A DNA stretch of 64,000 nt, from positions 122,534-186,533 of the forward strand of contig JNKK01000001.1 in assembly GCA_000702845.1 (NCBI GenBank), read 5' to 3'. Positions 8,127 through 17,135 of the stretch are shown here, one piece after another. The DNA comes from Lachnospiraceae bacterium FE2018. GTDB taxonomy: Bacteria > Bacillota > Clostridia > Lachnospirales > Lachnospiraceae. A program made the position numbers and the translations under genes. The notes under the pieces were generated by a model. The model made no database searches. It was not told the DNA's origin and saw nothing but the letters and a program-made list of their open reading frames with translations. Position 1 is the first letter of the stretch. Each line of letters opens with the position of its first letter.

Positions 8127-10313
8127 ATGGGTTGGTTTGACGAACAAATCCGGGAGCGCATGCAAAGTGACCAGAGCGTGTTCGAAGATTCTTTTCTGCA
8201 GATTGCAGATGCAGTGCTGGGAAACGGTGCGGCACAGCAGCTTCAGGACAAGCAGGAGATCACACAGGAAGCGCTGGATGATATTTTAAAATATTATCGC
8301 TGTAAACCTGCGCGGATACCGGAAGAAATAGAAGATGTAGAAGAACAGCTGGAGTATGTCCTCAGGCCTGCAGGTCTGATGACGCGCCGTGTTGTACTGG
8401 AAGACGGATGGTACAGTGACGCTTTCGGTCCGATGCTGGCGACGATGAAGGACAGCGATACGGTTGTTGCACTGATACCGGGGAAAATACACGGATACAG
8501 ATTCCGGAATCCGGCAAACGGGCAGATTCAGCGTTTGAACCGGAAAAACGCAAAGCTGTTTTCACGCGACGCGCTGTGTTTTTACCAGCCGCTGCCGATG
8601 AAAAAACTGCGTATCCCGGATCTGATTCTTTATATGAAAAACTGCATTTCCGAGGGAGATCTGATGCGGATCTTTCTGGCGATGCTGTTCGTGACACTGG
8701 TAGGTATGATTGAGCCGCGCGTTTATCAGGCGGTCACAGGACCTGTTCGCGAGAGCAAGAGCTTCTCGCTTCTTCTGGGCATGGCGATCTTTCTGCTCTG
8801 CGCCGCATTTGCATCGCAGCTGATGGATGTCGTACAGACGCTGATTATGAAACGGATTTCCACGAAAATTACAATTGGCGTGGAAGCGGCGGTTATGATG
8901 CGGATCCTGATGCTGCCGGTCAGTTTTTTCCGAAAGTATGCTTCCGGTGAACTCGCCAGCCGCGTTCAGTCTGTCCGCTCACTGTGCGAAGTGCTTCTGA
9001 ACAACGTTTTTTCGACAGCGCTGAGTTCGCTGCTGTCGCTTCTGTATATCACGCAGATTGTCAGATTTTCACCGATGCTGACCATACCGTCTATTGTGGT
9101 GATTGTTGTAACGGTTCTGGTAAGTCTTGTTACTGCGCTGCTGCAGATGCAGATCAACCGGGAAAAAATGAAAATCAGCGCAGAGGTACAGGGAATCAGT
9201 TACGCGATGGTCAGCGGCATCCAGAAGCTGCGCCTGTCGGGCGCTGAAAAACGCGCGTTTTCCCGCTGGGGAAACCGCTATGCGCGCAGCGCGCAGCTGG
9301 AATACAACCCGCCGCTGTTTCTTAAGATCAATCCGGTGCTGACGCTGGGTGTCTCACTGATCGGAAATATCGTTCTGTATTATTTTGCGGTCCGCTCGAA
9401 CGTTACACCGTCTAATTACTACGCATTTACAGCTGCCTACGGCAGAGTTATGGCCGCGTTTACACAGCTCGCGGGAATTGCGGTTTCAATCGCATCGATT
9501 CCGCCGGTTCTGGAAATGGCCGAGCCGATTCTGCAGACCGAGCCTGAAATGGCAGAGGACAAAGAAGTGATTTCGTCTGTCAGCGGCAACATAGAGATCA
9601 ATCATGTGTCGTTCCGTTATGAGCAGAATACACCCTATGTGCTGGACGATCTCTCCCTGAAAATCAAAGCCGGGGATTATATCGCCATTGTCGGCAGAAC
9701 CGGCTGCGGAAAATCAACACTGGTACGGCTTCTGCTCGGGTTTGAAAAAATGGAAAAGGGCGGAATTTACTACGACGGAAAAGATATTAATTCCATCGAT
9801 CTCAGGTCACTCAGAAAAAAAATGGGCGTCGTGACGCAGAACGGGGATCTGTTTCAGGGCAGTATTTTCTCAAATATCACCATTTCTGCACCGTCTCTCA
9901 CACTGGATGAAGCCTGGGAGGCCGCGGAAACCGCGGGAATTGCCGATGATATCCGTGACATGCCGATGGGAATGCACACGATGATCTCGGAGGGACAGGG
10001 CGGAATCTCAGGCGGTCAGAAGCAGCGTCTGATGATTGCCCGCGCCATCGCGCCGAAACCGAAGATTCTGATTTTTGATGAGGCTACCAGTGCGCTTGAC
10101 AATAAGACCCAGCGGCAGGTATCAGATGCGCTGGACAGACTGAAATGTACCAGAATCATTATTGCGCACCGGCTCAGTACCATCCGGAACTGCGACCGCA
10201 TTCTGGTGATGAGCGAAGGGAAAATCATTGAGAGCGGAACCTATGAAGAGCTGATCGCACTGAAAGGAACCTTTGCGGAGCTGGTCGACCGTCAGCGGCT
10301 GGACCGGGATTAA
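8127..10313 (+). CDS. NHLM-family second ABC transporter (no peptidase)
   Basis: 728 residues. The N-terminal 160 residues are soluble and are not a C39 peptidase; they match the uncharacterised N-terminus of the second ABC protein of NHLM bacteriocin systems. Membrane helices lie at about 185-440, then the ATPase: Walker A GRTGCGKSTL near residue 525, signature ISGGQKQR and Walker B ILIFDEATSALD. It probably forms a heterodimer with the preceding transporter, or energises a second step (known only by association). ATG 8127 follows GGGAGAG. The gene ends at a strong terminator. Confidence 0.88.
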   Translation: MGWFDEQIRERMQSDQSVFEDSFLQIADAVLGNGAAQQLQDKQEITQEALDDILKYYRCKPARIPEEIEDVEEQLEYVLRPAGLMTRRVVLEDGWYSDAFGPMLATMKDSDTVVALIPGKIHGYRFRNPANGQIQRLNRKNAKLFSRDALCFYQPLPMKKLRIPDLILYMKNCISEGDLMRIFLAMLFVTLVGMIEPRVYQAVTGPVRESKSFSLLLGMAIFLLCAAFASQLMDVVQTLIMKRISTKITIGVEAAVMMRILMLPVSFFRKYASGELASRVQSVRSLCEVLLNNVFSTALSSLLSLLYITQIVRFSPMLTIPSIVVIVVTVLVSLVTALLQMQINREKMKISAEVQGISYAMVSGIQKLRLSGAEKRAFSRWGNRYARSAQLEYNPPLFLKINPVLTLGVSLIGNIVLYYFAVRSNVTPSNYYAFTAAYGRVMAAFTQLAGIAVSIASIPPVLEMAEPILQTEPEMAEDKEVISSVSGNIEINHVSFRYEQNTPYVLDDLSLKIKAGDYIAIVGRTGCGKSTLVRLLLGFEKMEKGGIYYDGKDINSIDLRSLRKKMGVVTQNGDLFQGSIFSNITISAPSLTLDEAWEAAETAGIADDIRDMPMGMHTMISEGQGGISGGQKQRLMIARAIAPKPKILIFDEATSALDNKTQRQVSDALDRLKCTRIIIAHRLSTIRNCDRILVMSEGKIIESGTYEELIALKGTFAELVDRQRLDRD

Positions 10314-10331
10314 ATCGTAATTCTAAAAAAA

Positions 10332-10370
10332 CCCCGCGAAACACTTACTTGTTTCGCGGGGCGTTCTATT
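10332..10370 (+). terminator. Strong terminator at end of the export locus
   Basis: Perfect 11-bp stem CCCCGCGAAAC (10332-10342) with GTTTCGCGGGG (10351-10361), 8-nt loop, preceded by seven A and followed by a moderately U-rich tail. Confidence 0.85.
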
Positions 10371-10377
10371 CTATAAT
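10349..10377 (+). promoter_or_regulatory. glnA promoter overlapping the upstream terminator
   Basis: TTGTTT (10349-10354), 17-bp spacer, TATAAT (10372-10377). The -35 box lies in the loop and right arm of the terminator hairpin. Transcription would start near 10384, leaving a 75-nt leader with a small CGACG/CGTCG hairpin. Confidence 0.7.
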
Positions 10378-10460
10378 GGGTTACAGCTATGTGTAGATGT
10401 TATAAGGATGATCGACGAAATCCCGTCGGTAATCCGGAGGCGAAAGGAGTTTTTAACAGA

Positions 10461-11894
10461 ATGTTCCGTACATACAACGAATTGAAGCGTTACATTGATG
10501 ACAACGACGTCAAGATGGTTGACTTTATGATGATTGATCTCAACGGCAGATGGCGTCATCTGACCATTCCGGCACAGCGGTTTACCGAAGAAACGCTGAA
10601 GAGCGGCATCGGATTCGACGGCAGCAACTACGGGTTTGCGCCGGTTGAGAAGAGTGATATGGTGTTTATTCCGGATATCACAAGCGCGTACATTGACAAG
10701 TTTATGGAGATCAAGACACTGGCGATGATCGGAGATGTGTTCGTGATTGATTACCCGAACAACCGTCCGTTTGATCAGGATCCGCGCAATGTCTGCAAGC
10801 GCGCGGAGGAATATATGAAGAGCACCGGTATTGCAGACGAATACAGAATCGGGCCGGAATTTGAATTCCATGTATTCGATCATGTCAGCATCGCAAATGA
10901 GGCAAATCACTCAGGCTTCCATATTGATACAAAGCAGGCGATCTGGAACGCAGGCAAGGACGATGAGCAGAACCTCGCCTATAAGATGGGACACAAAGCG
11001 GGCTATCACATGGCACCGCCGAGCGATATCCTGTATGATTTCCGCAGCCGCGTCGCGATGCAGATGGAAGAGCAGGGCATCAATGTGAAATATCATCATC
11101 ATGAGGTCGGCGGACCGGGCCAGCTGGAGATCGAGGTTGAGTTCGGCGGACTGACCGAGATGGCGGACAAGACCATGCTGACAAAATATATTGTCAAGAA
11201 TCAGGCGATCCGCGAAGGCAAGACTGTCACATTTATGCCGAAGCCGGTATTCAATGAGGCAGGAAACGGTCTGCATGTTCACATGCATATGTTCAAGGAC
11301 GGAAAGCCGCTGTTCTTCGATGAGAACGGTTATTCACAGCTGTCCCAGACAGCACTGTATTTCATCGGCGGCGTCCTGCGCCATATCGCGGCACTGTGTG
11401 CATTTACGAATCCGAGCACAAATTCCTTCAAACGTCTCGTTCCGGGATTTGAGGCACCGGTCACAGTTGGATTTGCAACCGCGAACAGAAGTTCCGTCAT
11501 CCGTATTCCGGCATATGCAAAAGCGCCGGATCAGAAGCGTTTTGAGCTGCGCAACCCGGATGCAACCTGCAATCCGTACTACGCTTATGCCGCAATTCTG
11601 ATGGCAGGTCTGGACGGCATCAAGAATCAGATTGATCCGGTCGCAGAGGGATACGGTCCGTATGATTTCAACCTCTACAATCTGTCGGATGAGGAGAAAG
11701 AAAAAATCAAGGGTCTGCCGAAGTCCCTCGGATCTTCGCTGAAGGCACTGGCAAAGGATCACGATTTCCTGACAGTCGGCGGTGTCTTCCCCGAGAAGCT
11801 GATCGAGATCTGGATCCGTGACCGCAGAAAAGATCTGCAGCGTCATACGGATATGCCGACACCGATGGAATATGAGATGTATTTCGATCTTTAA
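10461..11894 (+). CDS. glnA: Glutamine synthetase type I
   Basis: Predicted 477 residues, as expected for GSI. It makes glutamine from glutamate, ammonia and ATP in the cytoplasm as a dodecamer. Signature regions are present: GFDGSNYGFAPVEKSDM near residue 53, GPEFEF with metal-binding Glu residues, the ATP-site region around KPVFNEAGNGLHVH, and NPSTNSFKRLVPGFEAP. Near the C-terminus the segment is NLYNLSDEEK rather than the usual adenylylation NLYxLPPEE, so control by adenylylation is unlikely (inference). The start at 10461 follows AAAGGAG at 10443-10449; the in-frame upstream ATG at 10389 falls within the leader. It is monocistronic, between two terminators, with its own promoter. Confidence 0.95.
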   Translation: MFRTYNELKRYIDDNDVKMVDFMMIDLNGRWRHLTIPAQRFTEETLKSGIGFDGSNYGFAPVEKSDMVFIPDITSAYIDKFMEIKTLAMIGDVFVIDYPNNRPFDQDPRNVCKRAEEYMKSTGIADEYRIGPEFEFHVFDHVSIANEANHSGFHIDTKQAIWNAGKDDEQNLAYKMGHKAGYHMAPPSDILYDFRSRVAMQMEEQGINVKYHHHEVGGPGQLEIEVEFGGLTEMADKTMLTKYIVKNQAIREGKTVTFMPKPVFNEAGNGLHVHMHMFKDGKPLFFDENGYSQLSQTALYFIGGVLRHIAALCAFTNPSTNSFKRLVPGFEAPVTVGFATANRSSVIRIPAYAKAPDQKRFELRNPDATCNPYYAYAAILMAGLDGIKNQIDPVAEGYGPYDFNLYNLSDEEKEKIKGLPKSLGSSLKALAKDHDFLTVGGVFPEKLIEIWIRDRRKDLQRHTDMPTPMEYEMYFDL

Positions 11895-11902
11895 TGCAAT
11901 TG

Positions 11903-11926
11903 CTTCCTGCTGACATCTGCAGGAAG
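11903..11926 (+). other. Stem-loop just after glnA
   Basis: Perfect 8-bp stem CTTCCTGC (11903-11910) with GCAGGAAG (11919-11926), 8-nt loop. No T-tract follows, so it is probably a 3'-end stability element or part of a tandem terminator with the next hairpin. Confidence 0.5.
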
Positions 11927-11935
11927 GTATATCAG

Positions 11936-11964
11936 ACCGCGTCGGCGTTTCCGGCGCGGTTTTG
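11936..11964 (+). terminator. Terminator after glnA
   Basis: 10-bp stem ACCGCGTCGG (11936-11945) with CCGGCGCGGT (11951-11960), one G-U pair, loop CGTTT, then TTT. Confidence 0.75.
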
Positions 11965-12106
11965 GTATATGCTGTACTTTTATAGATTTTTAATCGAAGA
12001 TAAATACGGTTCATGCTATACTGAAAGCACTGTTGATCCGCGTGCGGATGCCGATATGTAAAAAACTGCAGAAGTTTCTGGGCAAATCATGAAGAAGGAA
12101 TCAGAT

Positions 12107-15100
12107 ATGACGACAATTAATAATTATGACACCTCGGTTTACGATAACTTTCCGGTTACAATCCTGATTTATGAAGCGGTAAAAGATGCAGACGGGAAGA
12201 CCGTTGATTACCGGATTGTGTACGGCAACCGGCAGTTTGCGAAGGATTTTCGCAAAATTTATGGGAAAGATGAATTTCTCGGTCTGCAGGCAGGAAAAAA
12301 CCGGCTGCTGGATGAATATACGCTGCAAATGATGGATCAATTTGCCGGTGGTGAAGCGCCGCAGTCTTTTTCCACCTATATTCCGCATGCAAATCTTCAT
12401 GTACACATGGAGCCGCTGCGGGATCTTCCTGCAGGATTTATCGGATATGCGGTGACCAATATTGCGGATTTTGAAGCGCAGGAATCCAGAATCAGTTTTT
12501 TACGTACTGTCTCACAGATGAACAATGTCGCATGTCTGTTTCAGCAAAATGACGACGGGAGTCTGACAACGGTGTACGCATCGCCTGCCTTCAGCGAAAT
12601 GATGGAATGTGAAAACACAGATGAAGCACTGGACCTGATGAGCGGAGAAAGTTTTCTTGAAACGACGCATGTGGATGACAGACCTGCGGTCCGTGAAATG
12701 CTGAAAAACCGCGCCGGCAGTGACGGGACGAAGAATCTTACGATCCGCAAGCTCAGCGCAAAGGGCAATTCCATCTGGTGCAGTGTGTATTATGCGTTTA
12801 TCGATGAATGGGATGAGCACTACATCTACTGCACATATACTGATATCACGAAGCTGAAACAGTTTGAGGATCAGCTGCAGAGTATTTACATGAGTATCGG
12901 TGACAATTTCTATCAGGCCGATGAGGATACGCTCGTTCTGATGCGGGCAAATCTCACAAGAGACCTGGTGGAGGAAACGGGCGGCAGCGCGCAGTTTTCC
13001 TCCACTCAGTCGGGAATTTCTTATACTGAGGCGCTCAGGAGAAGGACGGAATATTTTCCGATCGAGGAAGAAAAAGCAATCTATCTGGACATGTTCAGCG
13101 CCGAAGCTCTGACAAAGGCATATATGGATAATGATGTAATGGTCAGCGCTGTATTATATTCGAAGCTGCCGGATGACACAGTGTCTTATGTCAAGGTTAC
13201 GGCCAATGTGACACGGCATCCTCTGACCGGTGATATTGTTGCATTTATCAAGGAAGGTGCAAACAATCCGGAGAAGCTCGCGTCAATGATTCAGGGAAAG
13301 ATTCTCGCGAAACAGTTCGACCTGGTCGCATATATTGCCAGAGACAGATACGATGTCGCGATCGGTGACAGCAGCATGATCCAGAACGGAAATCTCTTTC
13401 CGAAGGAAAAACATGGATCTTACAGAGAATATCTGGAATCTCAGATCATTCCTGCGCTGAAGGGCGGAGAAAACTACCGGGAGGAGATCCGGGAAGCAAT
13501 GCGTCTGGAACACGTATTCCAGATGCTGCAGGTGAAGGAGCCTTATTCTGTCGATATTGAAGTGGAGATGGAGGACGGCGTTTTCTATAAGCGTTTTGAT
13601 TTTTATTCTGTAGATCCGCAGTCGGAATACTGCATTGTTCTGAAAACGGATACCACAGAACTTCGCCTGGAGCAGAAGCGTCAGGAGGAAAAGGCCAGAG
13701 AACTGGAATACAGCAAACAGGAACTGGCGGATGCCGAGGATATCATTGCAGAGGCCGGTTTCGGTATGTGGCATATTGTTCTGGAAGACGGAAAGGCGCC
13801 GCGGCTGCGCGGCAATGCCAAGATGAAGGAACTCCTCGGAATCAGCGGACAGAACCTGAGCGAAGAGGAAACCTATGACGGGTGGTATTCCCGCATTCCG
13901 GAATCGGAGGTGCCTTCTGTGCAGAAGAGCGTCGGGGAGATGCTGGACGGACAGTTCTCGGAGAATACATACCGATGGGTGTCTCCGGAGGGAAAAGTGA
14001 TGTATGTCCGGTGCGGCGGCACAGCCAAGCAGAACGGGACACAGCATCTGCTCCGCGGATATCACAGCGATGTCACAGAGATTGTTCAGGAGGAAATGGC
14101 CAAACGGGAGGCGCTCTCAAATGCGCTTGCCGCGGCGGAGCACGCGAACCGCGCAAAGACAGCTTTCCTGAACAATATGTCTCATGATATCAGGACGCCG
14201 ATGAACGCCATCGTCGGTTTCACGGCGCTCGCCGCCTCCCATATTGACCAGAAAGAACAGGTGAAGGATTATCTGAGCAAGATTTCCGTTTCCAGCCAGC
14301 ATCTGCTGAGCCTGATCAATGATGTGCTCGACATGAGCCGGATTGAGAGCGGAAAAATGACACTGGAGGAGACGGAAGTTCATCTGCCGGATATGATCCA
14401 TGATCTTCGGACCATTATCCAGGCAAATGCGGCGGCGAAACAGCTGGATCTGTTTATCGATACGCAGGATGTTATCAACGAAGATATCGTCACGGACAAG
14501 CTGCGGCTGAATCAGGTGTTCCTGAATATTCTGTCCAATGCCATCAAATTCACCCCTGTTGGCGGAACGATCAGCTTCCGCGTCATTGAGAAACCTGCAC
14601 TTTCCGACGGTGTGACGTCATTTGAATTCCGCATTAAGGATAGCGGTATCGGAATGAGCAGTGAGTTTCAGAAGACAATTTTTGAGGCCTTTACCAGAGA
14701 AAAGACCAGTACTGTCAGCGGAATCCAGGGAACCGGCCTTGGCATGGCGATTACAAAGAGCATTGTCGACATGATGGGCGGAACCATCTATGTGAACAGC
14801 GAAGAAGGCAAAGGATCAGAGTTCGTTGTTTCAATTCCGTGTAAAATCAGCAGCAATCCGACAAGATTTGAACAGATTCCGGAACTGAACGGACTTCGTG
14901 CGCTTGTGGCGGATGACGACACCAATTCCTGTCTGTCAATCTGCGAGATGCTCAAAGACATCGGGATGCGCGCGGACTGGACAAATTACGGGAAAGAGGC
15001 AGTTATCCGCGCAAAGCAGGCACACGATCAGAGAGATCCGTTCCGGACCTATATTGTGGACTGGCAGATGCCCGATCTGAACGGCATCGAGACAGTGCGG

Positions 15101-15691
15101 CGGATCCGCAAAGTGACCGGTGACAGTGTGCCGATTATCATTCTGACAGCCTATGACTGGGCCGATATTGAAGAAGAGGCCAGAGAAGCAGGCGTCACAG
15201 CATTCTGTTCCAAGCCGCTGTTTATGTCGGAACTCCGGAATGTGCTGGCACAGCCGTTCCGGGAGAAGAAAGAGGAACTCCAGGAGACAGAGGAGGAAGC
15301 GGCCGGATTTACCGGAAAGCGGATCCTGCTGGCAGAAGACAACGAGATGAATCAGATGATTGCAGAGGCAATTCTGACAGAATCCGGTTTTTCGGTCGAA
15401 ATCGTCGGGGACGGCGAACAGGCTGTTGCCGCGATGAAAGAGGCGCCGGCCGGTACCTATGATGTCATTCTGATGGATATTCAGATGCCCAGAATGAACG
15501 GTTATGAAGCCGCGTCGCGGATCAGAAAACTGTCGGATAAACGAAAGGCAGAAATACCGATCATCGCAGTTACGGCAAATGCGTTTGAGGAAGACCGGAA
15601 ACTGGCGATGGAAGCCGGCATGAACGGACATCTGGCAAAGCCGTATGATATTCCGAAAATGCTTGAGACACTGGGGACGTTTCTGAAATAA
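12107..15691 (+). CDS. Hybrid sensor histidine kinase with PAS domains and two receivers
   Basis: Predicted 1194 residues, no transmembrane segment, so a cytoplasmic sensor. The first 660 residues hold several PAS-like modules (for example around residues 130-260 and 540-660). The kinase core follows: HisKA with MSHDIRTPMNAIVG (His693), then the ATPase boxes NILSNAIKFT, DSGIGM and GTGLGMAI. The first receiver has Asp985 in IVDWQMPDLNG; the second has Asp1124 in LMDIQMPRMNG and ends in AKPYD. Both keep the conserved Lys. No output regulator is adjacent, so the partner and signal are unknown. An extended -10 candidate TGCTATACT (TATACT 12017-12022) lies upstream. ATG 12107 is preferred because AAGGAA precedes it at 7 bp. 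Confidence 0.9.
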   Translation: MTTINNYDTSVYDNFPVTILIYEAVKDADGKTVDYRIVYGNRQFAKDFRKIYGKDEFLGLQAGKNRLLDEYTLQMMDQFAGGEAPQSFSTYIPHANLHVHMEPLRDLPAGFIGYAVTNIADFEAQESRISFLRTVSQMNNVACLFQQNDDGSLTTVYASPAFSEMMECENTDEALDLMSGESFLETTHVDDRPAVREMLKNRAGSDGTKNLTIRKLSAKGNSIWCSVYYAFIDEWDEHYIYCTYTDITKLKQFEDQLQSIYMSIGDNFYQADEDTLVLMRANLTRDLVEETGGSAQFSSTQSGISYTEALRRRTEYFPIEEEKAIYLDMFSAEALTKAYMDNDVMVSAVLYSKLPDDTVSYVKVTANVTRHPLTGDIVAFIKEGANNPEKLASMIQGKILAKQFDLVAYIARDRYDVAIGDSSMIQNGNLFPKEKHGSYREYLESQIIPALKGGENYREEIREAMRLEHVFQMLQVKEPYSVDIEVEMEDGVFYKRFDFYSVDPQSEYCIVLKTDTTELRLEQKRQEEKARELEYSKQELADAEDIIAEAGFGMWHIVLEDGKAPRLRGNAKMKELLGISGQNLSEEETYDGWYSRIPESEVPSVQKSVGEMLDGQFSENTYRWVSPEGKVMYVRCGGTAKQNGTQHLLRGYHSDVTEIVQEEMAKREALSNALAAAEHANRAKTAFLNNMSHDIRTPMNAIVGFTALAASHIDQKEQVKDYLSKISVSSQHLLSLINDVLDMSRIESGKMTLEETEVHLPDMIHDLRTIIQANAAAKQLDLFIDTQDVINEDIVTDKLRLNQVFLNILSNAIKFTPVGGTISFRVIEKPALSDGVTSFEFRIKDSGIGMSSEFQKTIFEAFTREKTSTVSGIQGTGLGMAITKSIVDMMGGTIYVNSEEGKGSEFVVSIPCKISSNPTRFEQIPELNGLRALVADDDTNSCLSICEMLKDIGMRADWTNYGKEAVIRAKQAHDQRDPFRTYIVDWQMPDLNGIETVRRIRKVTGDSVPIIILTAYDWADIEEEAREAGVTAFCSKPLFMSELRNVLAQPFREKKEELQETEEEAAGFTGKRILLAEDNEMNQMIAEAILTESGFSVEIVGDGEQAVAAMKEAPAGTYDVILMDIQMPRMNGYEAASRIRKLSDKRKAEIPIIAVTANAFEEDRKLAMEAGMNGHLAKPYDIPKMLETLGTFLK

Positions 15692-15747
15692 GGAAAGATA
15701 TTCTGTTTCACGAAACGGAAATGGATACATACAGAACGGAGATGAAG

Positions 15748-16968
15748 ATGAAATTATTTCACATCTCGGACCTGCATCTGGGTCTGCGGCTGCTGAACCG
15801 GGATCTTGCAGAGGATCAGCGGTTCATACTGCGGCAGATCGCAGATCTCGCAGAGCGTGAGCGGCCGGACGCCGTGATAATTGCAGGAGATATTTATGAC
15901 AAGGCAGTTCCATCAGCGGAAGCGGTGGAACTGTTCGATTTATTCATCGGGTGGCTGACAGAGGCAGTGCCGGAGGCGGAGCTGATGCTGATCAGCGGCA
16001 ATCACGACAGCGGACCGAGGCTGAACTGCTTTCGCAGCGTGCTGGAAAAACAGCAGATTCATATGATCGGACTGCCGCCGCAGACAGAGCAGGAATCGAT
16101 CGAAAAGGTGACGCTGCAGGATGCATACGGCCCCGTTCATTTTTATCTGCTGCCGTTTGTAAAACCATCGATGGTCAAACAGATCGTCGGGACAGATGAA
16201 AACGGAAACAATTTCTCCTATGAGGAGACGCTGCGCCGCCTGATTGCCCGGGAAGAGATTGACACCTCCGCGCGCAATGTACTGGTGAGCCATCAGTTCT
16301 ATCTGCCTGCCGGAAGAGATGCGGACGATGTTGAGCGAATGGAATCGGAGATCCGGACGGCCGGAAATATTGATGCTGTTTCAGCGGAGGTGCTCGCTCC
16401 GTTTGATTACGCCGCGCTCGGACATATTCACAAGCCGATGAAGGTCGGATCGGAGATACTGCGGTACTGCGGCACACCGCTCGCCTGCTCTGTCAGTGAG
16501 GCGGGACAGAAAAAAGGTGTGATTATGGCAGAACTGTCCGGGAAAGATTCTGAACGTCCCCTGGCTGACGGCACAGGAAAAGATCCGGATGCCGGCGGCT
16601 GTGTCCGGACGACGGTTCTGCCGCTTACGCCGCTTCGCAGGGTGCGGAAGATCAGCGGAACCCTGGACGAAATCCTGGCACAGCGATGCGATGACTATGT
16701 TTCGGTGACACTGCAGGAAAAGGAAGATTTGTCTGAAAAAACGCCGGCAGAAACAGAGTCGGCTGCCGACATACAGGACCGGATCCGCAGCGCATTCCCA
16801 TATCTGCTGGAAATCCGGCGGGAAGTTGTGCGCACTGCAGATTACACCGCGGAAGTGACACCCGAAAAACAGCTGGATCCCTTTGCGATGTGCTGCGCGT
16901 TTCTGAAAAATCCGGACGACGCAGAGCGGGAACTGCTGCGGGACATCATAAATGACTGTCATATTTAA
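15748..16968 (+). CDS. sbcD: Exonuclease SbcCD subunit D
   Basis: Predicted 406 residues. Mre11-type nuclease: metal-binding motifs HISDLHLG at the start, IIAGDIYD, ISGNHD, and ALGHIH with the later His ligands. Together with SbcC it opens DNA hairpins and trims blocked double-strand ends. A capping domain follows. The stretch near residues 265-300 is a charged insertion rich in Gly/Asp (DGTGKDPDAGG). ATG 15748 with ACGGAG upstream matches the family start; the ATGs at 15721 and 15742 are alternatives. sbcC follows after 167 bp holding a foldable element. Confidence 0.93.
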   Translation: MKLFHISDLHLGLRLLNRDLAEDQRFILRQIADLAERERPDAVIIAGDIYDKAVPSAEAVELFDLFIGWLTEAVPEAELMLISGNHDSGPRLNCFRSVLEKQQIHMIGLPPQTEQESIEKVTLQDAYGPVHFYLLPFVKPSMVKQIVGTDENGNNFSYEETLRRLIAREEIDTSARNVLVSHQFYLPAGRDADDVERMESEIRTAGNIDAVSAEVLAPFDYAALGHIHKPMKVGSEILRYCGTPLACSVSEAGQKKGVIMAELSGKDSERPLADGTGKDPDAGGCVRTTVLPLTPLRRVRKISGTLDEILAQRCDDYVSVTLQEKEDLSEKTPAETESAADIQDRIRSAFPYLLEIRREVVRTADYTAEVTPEKQLDPFAMCCAFLKNPDDAERELLRDIINDCHI

Positions 16969-17104
16969 GAAGATTCAACAGATTCAATCTCAGGTACTTT
17001 GAAGCCGCCGGTACTTGCTGAACAAGGTGCAGCCTTGTGAAGCTTATGTACCGCTGCGAGCTGAGAGTAGCGGGAGCGTGCCTGAGATGAATTGTTGAAT
17101 CTTC
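16969..17104 (+). ncRNA. 136-bp foldable element between sbcD and sbcC (repeat/MITE-like or structured RNA)
   Basis: The ends are perfect 12-bp inverted repeats, GAAGATTCAACA (16969-16980) and TGTTGAATCTTC (17093-17104). Pairing continues inward to GG at 16993-16994 with CC at 17081-17082, interrupted by two single-base bulges, giving about 24 paired bases. Inside are two smaller stems: GGTAC/GTACC enclosing ACAAGG-TGCAG-CCTTGT, and CCGCT/AGCGG. The whole would fold as a branched structure. It begins directly after the sbcD stop codon and has no ORF. It could be a small non-autonomous mobile repeat or a structured RNA that tunes sbcC expression; the sequence alone does not decide. No second copy lies in the window and no target duplication was seen. 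Confidence 0.6.
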
Positions 17105-17135
17105 ACAGTTTGCGAGGAAGAGGAAGGTATTGCAG

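Noticed and set aside
12107..15691. Partner kinase of the response regulator at 4069
   Set aside because: It has its own two receivers and is separated by the export locus and glnA; that regulator also lacks the Asp to be phosphorylated.
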